Source: Jutongia huaianensis (GTDB lineage Bacteria; Bacillota; Clostridia; Lachnospirales; Lachnospiraceae). Taken from it: DNA of 11,431 bases. Location: NCBI RefSeq assembly GCF_014384985.1, contig NZ_JACRSX010000029.1, forward strand, positions 1-11,431. Direction: 5' to 3'. A model generated the notes under the pieces. The model saw only the letters and a list, made by a program, of their open reading frames with translations, was not told the DNA's origin and did no database searches. The position numbers were made by a program, and so were the translations under genes. Below are positions 1-5,368 of the stretch, piece after piece. Numbering within the stretch: the first letter of the stretch is position 1; every line of letters begins with the position of its first letter.

Positions 1-21
1 TTTGTCAAAATGTTTTGCCAT
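1..21 (-). CDS. 5' end of an unidentified gene leaving the window (partial)
   Basis: On the minus strand a GGAGG ribosome binding site (complement of 31-36) sits about eight bases before an ATG at 21-19, followed by codons for MAKHFDK before the window ends. Start signal and spacing are convincing, but seven residues cannot identify a family. The opening is reminiscent of OrfA transposase starts of IS3-type elements in Lachnospiraceae. That is an impression only, though it would fit with the damaged gene just to the right. Confidence 0.5.
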
Positions 22-51
22 GATAAATTCCTCCTTCAGTACGATACTTTT

Positions 52-60
52 ATTGTATCA
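52..60 (-). promoter_or_regulatory. Extended -10 promoter for the minus-strand partial gene
   Basis: Read on the minus strand, TGATACAAT is an extended -10 (TGn followed by TACAAT), about 31 bases before the ATG at 21. No good -35 is visible 17 bases upstream, which is tolerable for an extended -10. The same stretch forms a small dyad (GATAC at 43-47, GTATC at 55-59). Confidence 0.35.
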
Positions 61-88
61 CTAATCGACGGAATGAAAAGCTCTCACT

Positions 89-304
89 TTGACTTGTACT
101 ATTTATATTCTAACACCAAATACAGAACGAAGTGATATAGATATTGCGGTATATGGTGGAGAGTTTGATCGGTTTTATTGGGATGTTAAGGAAAAAATAC
201 ATTCGCTTCTAATGTTTGATATTGTACAGGCAGATGCGGCAATTTCAGATGAATTGAAACAAGAAATAGAAAAGGATGGTGTTACGATTTATGAAAAAGC
301 TTGA
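89..304 (+). pseudogene. MNT-type nucleotidyltransferase (antitoxin) remnant, N-terminus lost
   Basis: The reading frame carries the second half of a minimal nucleotidyltransferase domain: RSDIDIAV, whose two aspartates (residues 16 and 18 of this frame) are the DxD metal ligands, and a third acidic residue in FDIVQAD (Asp44). The family normally starts about 30 residues earlier and has a Gly-Ser motif (GSRARG) right before the DxD segment. Here that stretch is destroyed. The expected preceding LVLF can still be read at 93-104 in another frame, followed by an in-frame TAA, so an indel lies between 105 and 118. In intact pairs this protein transfers AMP to the HEPN partner and silences it. The frame ends at 304, overlapping the HEPN gene by 14 bases as in functional operons. 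Without the Gly-Ser motif it should be catalytically dead. A translated 71-residue fragment from a TTG at 89 is possible but unlikely to work. Confidence 0.65.
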
Positions 305-701
305 TAATTTTACAAATTGTTTGTCCATATTGGAAAATGCGGATTTTAAACTTGCAGAAACGAATGATATATATCGAACAGGGATTATTGGACAATTTAA
401 TCTTACCTTTGAACTTGCCTGGAAAGCATTACAGGAAATTATGAGAATGCACAGTGTAGAGGGGGCTTCTACAGGATCTCCTCGTGAAGTTTTGCAGCTT
501 GGTTATAGAATTGGATTTATCAATGATCCTCAAGTATGGCTGCTTATGTTAAAAAAACGAAATACTTCTGTTCATATATATAATGAAGATGAAGTTGATG
601 AAATGATTCTATTGATACGTGACAGTTTTATCCCGGCTTTTACTGTTCTTAAGGATATGTTGGTAAAGAAACTTAATGAGGCTGAAAGTGACTGGATGTA
701 A
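291..701 (+). CDS. hepT: HEPN toxin, HI0074/HepT-type nucleotidyltransferase partner
   Basis: A 136-residue all-helical protein of the HEPN superfamily, usually annotated as HI0074-family nucleotidyltransferase substrate-binding protein. The typical opening (MKKLDNFTNCL), the FELAWKALQ helix and the diagnostic RX4HXY motif are all present: Arg90, His95 and Tyr97 in RNTSVHIY. In characterised HepT proteins Arg and His form the RNase site, and the Tyr is AMPylated by the MNT partner to neutralise it. The ATG at 291 was chosen over the in-frame ATG at 276 because it gives the family's usual N-terminus and has AAAGGA (271-276) upstream, although the spacing is long. The gene overlaps the broken nucleotidyltransferase frame by 14 bases, the usual translational coupling of this pair. 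Length is normal and no damage is seen. Whether it is toxic is unknown, since some HI0074-type members may not be active RNases. Confidence 0.8.
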   Translation: MKKLDNFTNCLSILENADFKLAETNDIYRTGIIGQFNLTFELAWKALQEIMRMHSVEGASTGSPREVLQLGYRIGFINDPQVWLLMLKKRNTSVHIYNEDEVDEMILLIRDSFIPAFTVLKDMLVKKLNEAESDWM

Positions 702-777
702 GATGAACGCAGGTCATGTTTTTATATATTTTGGAATTGCGAAAAATACTAATTTATAGGTTATGGAGGTGGATTTT

Positions 778-1155
778 ATGTCGTTTTGGTGGTTTATGTT
801 AATATGTGATTTGATAATTCCCATTGTTATGATCATTGCCGGAAGAATGATGTGGAAACATTGTCCCAAAAGTATCAATGGTATAGTGGGATACAGAACA
901 AATCGTTCTATGAAAAATATGGATACATGGAAATTCGCACATGAATATTGCGGAAAACTTTGGTGGAAAATAGGATGGTTTACGATTATCCCTTCTGTTT
1001 TGGTACATATTCCGTTATACCATAGTGATGAGAATACGATTGGAATTGCTGGGGGAATTCTTGTGACAATTCAATGTATTATATTGATTGTATCGATTTA
1101 TCCAACAGAGAAAGCTTTAACAAAACATTTTCATGATGATGGAACACGTAGGTAA
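778..1155 (+). CDS. SdpI-family small membrane protein
   Basis: A 125-residue membrane protein with three predicted transmembrane segments (about residues 5-22, 64-80 and 88-108). Between the first two lies the family signature NGIVGYRTNRSMKN (34-47) followed by WKFAHEYCGKLWW (51-63), which match the SdpI/YhfL domain. In Bacillus subtilis SdpI is the immunity protein against the SdpC killing factor and also sequesters the SdpR repressor. Most short stand-alone members have no proven role. Here there is no SdpC or SdpR neighbour, so immunity is not implied. The start at 778 was chosen because GGAGGT (765-770) lies seven bases upstream; an ATG at 763 has no such site. The family call is fairly secure, the function is open. 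Confidence 0.8.
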   Translation: MSFWWFMLICDLIIPIVMIIAGRMMWKHCPKSINGIVGYRTNRSMKNMDTWKFAHEYCGKLWWKIGWFTIIPSVLVHIPLYHSDENTIGIAGGILVTIQCIILIVSIYPTEKALTKHFHDDGTRR

Positions 1156-1612
1156 ATCCAAGATTGTGGGGAAAAAAGAAAATACAACTTGCAAAAATGG
1201 AAAAAATATGATCTATTTATTAAATGATGTTGAGGTAAAAATATGAGACAGAAAAATAGATGCATTAAAGAGGATCATGGCTCATTATCATATGGGAAAA
1301 GATGTTTATTTTAATCCGGCAGCGATTTCCGGAACACTTGTATATGTTCTGTAAGTAGAAAAGATTACAGGAAAAAGAAAGAAACTGAAATAGTATATGA
1401 GTTTTATAATACATTAGAGAAAATGTTAAAATTAGCGTGGAATTGCCATACATATTTTCTATAAAATCAAAACCGGTAACAACAACTCTGGGGTAATTTA
1501 AAAATCGGTCAACTTCACTGACGGAAAGTGCAAAAGCATTAAATATAATATTTCAGACCATGAGAGCATGGGGAAACAGATATTTATAACTTTGAATTGA
1601 AGGTTATCAGGA
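1156..1612 (+). other. Long stretch without an intact gene; degraded coding-like DNA
   Basis: About 450 bases with no convincing complete gene. Coding-like pieces remain. A 25-codon frame at 1277-1354 starts MAHYHMGKDVYFNPAA after an AAAGAGG-like site. From about 1420 to 1590 a frame reads ...ISVELPYIFSIKSKP, then a stop, then continues in the same frame with SLTESAKALNIIFQ. These look like remains of one or more genes broken by stop codons, but I cannot name the families. No RNA gene, strong terminator or repeat was seen. Confidence 0.4.
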
Positions 1613-2235
1613 ATGACAGAAAGAGAAAAAATGATAAATGGAGAGTTGTATGATCCAACAGATAAGGAATTCGAACAATTACGACTGAATGCACGTAAAT
1701 TATCAAGAAAATATAATTTAATGACGAAGATTGCTCAGAAGAGCAAATGCAGATATTGAGAGAATTATTGTCGGCAACAAAGGAACTTCCGTATTTACAG
1801 GCACCTGTTTATTTTGATTATGGATGTAATACGTTCTTTGGGAAATTCAGCTCTGCTAATTTTACCTGTTTAGACGTATGTGAAATACATATAGGGTAAA
1901 ATGTGATGATTGGTCCAAATGTTACCTTGGCAACTCCTATGCATCCATTATTACCCGAAGAACGTAATATCCGAAAAAGAGAAGATGGCAGTTTTTATAA
2001 TCTTGAATATGCGAAACCAATAACTATAAAAGATAATTGCTGGCTGGCATCTAATGTGGTTGTTTGCGGTGGTGTTACCATAGGAGAAGGGTGTGTGATT
2101 GGTGCAGGAAGCGTTGTAATAAGAGATATTCCACCCTATAGTCTGGCAGTTGGAAATCCATGCCGTGTTATTCGCAAAATAACTGAGAAAGATCATATGC
2201 CAGATGGAATTGCAAAATTGCAAACAGATAGATAA
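1613..2235 (+). pseudogene. maa: Maltose/galactoside O-acetyltransferase, frameshift plus nonsense codon
   Basis: Joined across two lesions this reads as a typical sugar O-acetyltransferase of the Maa/LacA/NodL left-handed beta-helix family. It starts MTEREKMINGELYDP at 1613 with GAAGG upstream, passes through QAPVYFDYGCNTFFG, and ends after hexapeptide repeats [19 protein letters not shown] and [20 protein letters not shown]. The frame changes at about 1727, where ATGACG is followed by AA and then GATTGC; a four-base loss or two-base gain relative to the family explains it. A second lesion is a TAA at 1897-1899 where the family has the Glu of [11 protein letters not shown]. About two residues also seem missing near ANFTC. 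The catalytic His in [11 protein letters not shown] is retained. A fragment could restart at the GTG at 1903 (110 residues) but would lack the N-terminal part of the fold, so loss of function is likely. Confidence 0.85.
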
Positions 2236-2318
2236 AATTTATAAATCTATCCATTTGCATATAGATAACGAAAAAACAACATCATCTCCAATTATTGCAG
2301 CATTACAGCAAGTAGAAA

Positions 2319-3215
2319 TTAAGAAAGACCCTCTGTTTTCTTCTTTCTGTATTCATTTGGACTCATATGATAATATTGTCTAAACTTCCGGCAGAAATAG
2401 CCAGAACTTGTAAACCCGGTTTCTTCTGCAATAGAAGAAACCAATTTTTGAGTGGTACAAAGTTGTTCGGCAGCCTGTGCTAGTCTGTATTGAATCAGAT
2501 ATGCTACCGGAGAACAGTGGATGCCAGATTGAAAAATGTGTAAAGCTCCACTTTTGCTGATAGATGCCGATGCCGCAATCGTCTCCAATGTAATCTCTTC
2601 CATGTAGTGATCATGAATATATTGCATCATAGCGTGTAACCTTGCCTGTTTGTGATTTAATCGATGAATACTGTTAGAATCAGAAGTCCAGTCCATATTT
2701 TTTTGCAATATGTTCCAAAGCTGAAATAAAAGTTGTATAGTACATAATTCATTATCCCGCTTAGTTTCCTGAATGGTACAAGTTTGTGATAAAAGTTGTA
2801 GCACTTGTTTTCCAAATGTGTTGGATGGACTGAAAACTTGATATAGAACAGACGAGTTTATCACAGGGAGAATATATTTTTCGTAAATGAGGCTGTTTTC
2901 GGGTGCTAATAGAGTTGGCGAAAAAACAATATTAGGTGCAAATGTACTGCTTTGTGCTTCAAAACGATGCAGGACACCACTATTGATAAATATGCCGCAA
3001 CCTTTATGTAGTTCTATTTTACTTGACCCTATAAGGCAGAGCGCGGTACCTTCAGCAATATAAAGAAATTCTAATTCATGATGCCAATGCCAGTCAATGC
3101 GATGGAAGTCAAATTTCCAAATATTATCAGGATAGTATGCAAATGGATAACGATTGCTGCCATGCTGGATGGTTTCTCGTAGTGTTTCATCTGTAATTAT
3201 CTTAAAAGTCTCCAT
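2319..3215 (-). CDS. AraC-family transcriptional regulator with cupin sensor domain
   Basis: A 298-residue regulator. The N-terminal half is an AraC-type cupin sensor with the metal/sugar pocket pattern DWHWHHELEF (41-50), a glycine turn and GVLHRF (about 80-85). The C-terminal 100 residues form the double helix-turn-helix: MMQYIHDHYMEEITLETIAA, then SISKSGALHIFQ for the first recognition helix, and SIAEETGFTSSGYFCRKFRQ plus the conserved SPNEYRKK for the second. Such proteins usually sense carbohydrates and activate adjacent sugar genes. The start at 3215 is preferred to an ATG at 3230 because GGAG (complement of 3225-3228) lies nine bases before it. The gene is divergent from the DUF1349 gene, with overlapping promoters between them. 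It converges on the acetyltransferase pseudogene, leaving about 80 bases with no clear terminator. It appears intact. Confidence 0.9.
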   Translation of the reverse strand: METFKIITDETLRETIQHGSNRYPFAYYPDNIWKFDFHRIDWHWHHELEFLYIAEGTALCLIGSSKIELHKGCGIFINSGVLHRFEAQSSTFAPNIVFSPTLLAPENSLIYEKYILPVINSSVLYQVFSPSNTFGKQVLQLLSQTCTIQETKRDNELCTIQLLFQLWNILQKNMDWTSDSNSIHRLNHKQARLHAMMQYIHDHYMEEITLETIAASASISKSGALHIFQSGIHCSPVAYLIQYRLAQAAEQLCTTQKLVSSIAEETGFTSSGYFCRKFRQYYHMSPNEYRKKKTEGLS

Positions 3216-3249
3216 GGTATATTTCTCCATAAATAATAAAATTTGTTAC

Positions 3250-3279
3250 ATTGTACCATAAATATATGATTTTATACAA
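3250..3279 (-). promoter_or_regulatory. Promoter of the AraC-family regulator
   Basis: On the minus strand TTGTAT (complement of 3274-3279) and TACAAT (complement of 3250-3255) are 18 bases apart, and TGG precedes the -10, giving an extended -10. It lies 35 bases before the regulator's ATG at 3215. Its -35 abuts the -35 of the divergent promoter, so one bound protein could control both. Confidence 0.55.
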
Positions 3280-3307
3280 TGACTAGATATAAAATTTACG
3301 ATATAAT
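3279..3307 (+). promoter_or_regulatory. Promoter towards the DUF1349 gene
   Basis: ATGACT (3279-3284, four of six to TTGACA) is 17 bases from a perfect TATAAT (3302-3307). It points to the DUF1349 gene, leaving a leader of about 135 bases. The two divergent -35 boxes touch, a usual arrangement for an AraC-type switch. Confidence 0.55.
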
Positions 3308-3329
3308 TACATTTAGGTTAAAGGAGAGG

Positions 3330-3359
3330 ATGATGATCTTGGTAGGCATGAGAGGTTAG
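3330..3359 (+). CDS. Possible 9-codon leader peptide
   Basis: An AAAGGAG ribosome binding site (3320-3326) is followed by two adjacent ATGs (3330 and 3333) and a short frame, MMILVGMRG, ending at TAG 3357-3359. The site is stronger than that of the DUF1349 gene downstream. It may be a leader peptide or the remains of a gene: a neighbouring frame stays open from 3317 to about 3426 without a start codon. No attenuator-type hairpin was found after it. Confidence 0.25.
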   Translation: MMILVGMRG

Positions 3360-3448
3360 TTACTGTAGGCGGATTTGGGAAACAAGAATGCCTTCATAAG
3401 AAGAAACAAAGCTGTTTATTAGAATAAAAAAGAAAGTGAGGAAAAAAG

Positions 3449-4048
3449 ATGGAGTTTTTGAAAAACAATCCTAAATGGATACGTCAACCAAAGCAGGTAC
3501 AAATTAGTGAAGATAAAGTTATAATTCTTACGGAAAGGGGAACTGACTTATGGGCACGCACTTATTATGGTTTTCAAAATGATAATGCTCCAGTATTTCA
3601 AGTTGAAACAACAGATAAGTACTTTTCTTTTATTGTTAAAACAGAGTTCGAGAGTACCTGTCGTTTTGACCAGTGTGGTGTGTCTATGTATTTAAATAGT
3701 GATAATTGGTTTAAGGCATCTATAGAATATGAGAATGAAAAAATACAGCGATTGGGAAGCGTTGTAACCAATCATGGATATTCTGACTGGGCAACAACAG
3801 ATATATCTTCTAATATTAAAAGTATGTGGTATCGTTTTTCACGAAGGGACAGTGACTACTGTATTGAATGCAGTGAGGATGGCATAAATTTCAGACAAAT
3901 GCGTATTTTCCATATGTGGGAAGGTGCAGAAAAAATTACTTATGGAATATATGCATGCAGCCCGACAGAAGGCTCATATAAGGCAACATTTTCCAATATG
4001 CAGATTACGGAATGTAAATGGGAATCTGATGCAGATTGGCGCGATTGA
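3449..4048 (+). CDS. DUF1349 family protein (concanavalin-A-like beta sandwich)
   Basis: A 199-residue cytoplasmic-looking protein without a signal peptide. It has the DUF1349 signatures in order: FDQCGVSMYL (73-82), NWFKASIEYENE (86-97), LGSVVTNHGYSDWAT (102-116), MWYRFSRR (126-133) and MRIFHM (151-156). The family has the jelly-roll fold of concanavalin-A-like lectins and glucanases and is often next to carbohydrate genes. No enzymatic activity is established, and a carbohydrate-binding or hydrolase-accessory role is inferred. GAGG at 3438-3441 lies seven bases before the ATG. The divergent AraC regulator is the obvious candidate for its control, making this a small sugar-responsive pair. 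It ends about 70 bases before a strong terminator. Length is normal and it appears intact. Confidence 0.85.
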   Translation: MEFLKNNPKWIRQPKQVQISEDKVIILTERGTDLWARTYYGFQNDNAPVFQVETTDKYFSFIVKTEFESTCRFDQCGVSMYLNSDNWFKASIEYENEKIQRLGSVVTNHGYSDWATTDISSNIKSMWYRFSRRDSDYCIECSEDGINFRQMRIFHMWEGAEKITYGIYACSPTEGSYKATFSNMQITECKWESDADWRD

Positions 4049-4120
4049 TGATATGCTTTCTAAAGGTAAACCTCATATGAGAATCATTATCAGTTAAATT
4101 GAATAATAAATATAAGTCAA

Positions 4121-4161
4121 AAATAATCCCCGAAAAATTTTAGAATTTTTGGGGATTATTT
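4121..4161. terminator. Strong, probably bidirectional intrinsic terminator
   Basis: AAATAATCCCC (4121-4131) pairs perfectly with GGGGATTATTT (4151-4161), and a further A/T stem (4132-4136 with 4146-4150) continues inside. A-rich and T-rich flanks suit termination in both directions. It ends the DUF1349 transcript. Confidence 0.85.
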
Positions 4162-4182
4162 AACATTAATAAAGGTAAGCGC

Positions 4183-4279
4183 CTAATCTTCCCACGGATT
4201 GCGCCCCTCATAAATCCATGCCATAATCGGAGTGTCTAAAATTAAAAACGATCACTCCAACAATCGCGAAGATTCTCAT
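4183..4279 (-). pseudogene. Small hydrophobic protein gene with a one-base frameshift
   Basis: On the minus strand an ATG at 4279 opens MRIFAIVGVIV. The frame then shifts by one base at a run of five T (complement of 4244-4248), after which LILDTPIMAWIYEG and RNPWED follow, ending at a stop at 4185-4183. With four Ts the frame would be one 31-residue protein with a single membrane segment. The length of 97 bases (32 codons plus one) supports a one-base insertion. I recall similar short frames in mobile DNA of gut Clostridia, but this is memory, not evidence. A sequencing error in the homopolymer is an alternative. No clear ribosome binding site precedes the ATG. Confidence 0.4.
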
Positions 4280-4280
4280 T

Positions 4281-4315
4281 CAATGTTGGTGATGTTTACT
4301 ACAACATTAACATTG
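4281..4315. repeat. Overlapping dyads upstream of the DUF3795 remnant
   Basis: AATGTTG (4282-4288) is the exact inverted complement of CAACATT (4302-4308), and CAATGTT (4281-4287) is also the exact complement of AACATTG (4309-4315). The two dyads share the left arm and end at the ribosome binding site of the next remnant. They could be an operator or alternative RNA hairpins. Confidence 0.35.
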
Positions 4316-4327
4316 AGGAGGTGCCAG

Positions 4328-4541
4328 ATGGCAAACAAACGGTAAGGGCTGTTCTAATATTGGCAAACCTTTCTGGGGAGTTTGTCCGGTAAAGAGCTGT
4401 TGTGAAGAGAAAAAGTTGGAGCATTGTGGGGAATGTACTAAAAAAGGAACCTGCAAAAAACAGATTCCTAAATTCTTCTGTTTTCCCAATTATATGGATT
4501 ACTATGTTCTTCTATTCATGTTTACAAATTTGTTAGCATAA
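4328..4541 (+). pseudogene. DUF3795-like cysteine-rich protein remnant, frameshifted
   Basis: A very good ribosome binding site (GAGGAGG, 4315-4321) precedes ATG at 4328, but that frame (MANKR) stops at once. A second frame entered near 4340 reads KGCSNIGKPFWGVCPVKSCC, then EEKKLEHCGECTKKGTC, which is the zinc-ribbon-like cysteine pattern of DUF3795 proteins. It continues with less typical residues to TAA at 4539-4541. The family's N-terminal CxxCxxC part is missing and the frame change leaves no proper start. The family has no known function; the cysteines suggest metal binding. This looks like a dead fragment and closes the decayed left half of the window. Confidence 0.5.
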
Positions 4542-4553
4542 ATTGATGACCTT

Positions 4554-4583
4554 TTCACAACAAAAAAAGGTCAATTCACAACA
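4554..4583 (+). promoter_or_regulatory. LytTR-type direct-repeat operator, site 1
   Basis: TTCACAAC occurs at 4554-4561 and again at 4575-4582, start to start exactly 21 bases, or two helical turns. That matches how LytTR-domain regulators such as AgrA and ComE bind two direct half-sites on one DNA face. The copy lies directly upstream of the LytTR regulator gene and is repeated almost exactly before the second operon at 6794. Confidence 0.75.
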
Positions 4584-4591
4584 TTCCAGAT

Positions 4592-4620
4592 AGATATTGC
4601 ATGAACTTATCCGATATAAT
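4592..4620 (+). promoter_or_regulatory. Activator-dependent promoter of the two-component operon
   Basis: TATAAT at 4615-4620 is a perfect -10, while the -35 position (4592-4597, AGATAT) is a very poor match. A weak -35 just downstream of the LytTR site is typical of a promoter that needs the regulator. Transcription would start near 4627, about 28 bases before the ATG. Confidence 0.65.
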
Positions 4621-4654
4621 AGCTATAAATATATGTAAGCAAGGAAGTGACAAT

Positions 4655-5368
4655 ATGCAAATTGCTATCTGCGATGATGAAGTATCTATGGTTCAGATAT
4701 TGGAAGAAAAGATAAAAAAGTTATTGCCGGATGCGGTTATAGATAAATATTTATCGGGTGATGAACTGATCGCAAGTGGCAGTAAGCCGGATATTCTTTT
4801 TCTGGATATTCAGATGCCGGGAATGGATGGGATGGAAACGGCAAAGGTGCTTCGTCAGGACAATGAAAATATGATACTCATTTTTGTGACAGCAGCAGAG
4901 GAATATGTTTTTCAGGCATTTGATGTCGGAGCATTTCATTATCTGGTTAAGCCATTTTCCGATGAGAAATTTAAAGAGGTTGTGACAAAGGCAGTCCATA
5001 ACATAAAAAGGAGTTCCAGACTTGAAAAAGACGAAAAATATATCATGGTACAGACCGCCGGAAGTCATATAAAAATTTTTCTGCGTGATATTGTGTATGC
5101 CGAGGTGTATAACCGGAAAGTTATTATCCATACACGAAGTACGGATATTGAATACTATGGTAAATTACAGGAATTAAGTGATATGGCAGGAACAGATTTT
5201 TTCCGAACACACAGAGCCTATCTTATACATTTTAAATATGTAGAAAAATATGATGCAACTTGTGTAACTATGAAAAATGGAACTGCATTGATTGCAAAAA
5301 AGAATTATCCGGAGTTTGTGAAGCAATATCTGAAGTATAACCAGAGGAAAGGAAATGAAGTCAGATGA
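4655..5368 (+). CDS. LytTR-family response regulator (AgrA-like)
   Basis: A 237-residue regulator. The receiver domain (about 1-118) has all the key residues: Asp7/Asp8 in ICDDE, phospho-acceptor Asp51 in LFLDIQMPGMDG, Thr79 in FVTA and Lys99 in YLVKPF. The LytTR DNA-binding domain (about 127-226) shows YIMVQTAG, DIVYAEVYNRKVIIHT and the hallmark FFRTHRAYLIH. After phosphorylation by the kinase it should bind paired direct half-sites and activate transcription; two such sites lie in this window. The ATG at 4655, with AAGGAAG at 4641-4647, gives the normal receiver N-terminus. An earlier in-frame ATG at 4601 lies upstream of the -10 and is unlikely. The gene overlaps the kinase gene by four bases (ATGA), so the two are translationally coupled. 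Confidence 0.93.
   Translation: MQIAICDDEVSMVQILEEKIKKLLPDAVIDKYLSGDELIASGSKPDILFLDIQMPGMDGMETAKVLRQDNENMILIFVTAAEEYVFQAFDVGAFHYLVKPFSDEKFKEVVTKAVHNIKRSSRLEKDEKYIMVQTAGSHIKIFLRDIVYAEVYNRKVIIHTRSTDIEYYGKLQELSDMAGTDFFRTHRAYLIHFKYVEKYDATCVTMKNGTALIAKKNYPEFVKQYLKYNQRKGNEVR

Noticed and set aside
2236..2320. Coding-like frame downstream of the acetyltransferase pseudogene (HIDNEKTTSSPIIAALQQ)
   Set aside because: It has no start codon or ribosome binding site, runs into the antisense of the AraC gene, and matches no family I recognise; possibly debris.
4049..4097. Short frame after the DUF1349 gene (MLSKGKPHMRIIIS)
   Set aside because: Too short and without its own start signal; cannot be distinguished from chance or a remnant.
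4601..4654. Upstream start (ATG 4601) for the response regulator
   Set aside because: It lies before the -10 box at 4615-4620, and the ATG at 4655 gives the standard receiver-domain beginning.
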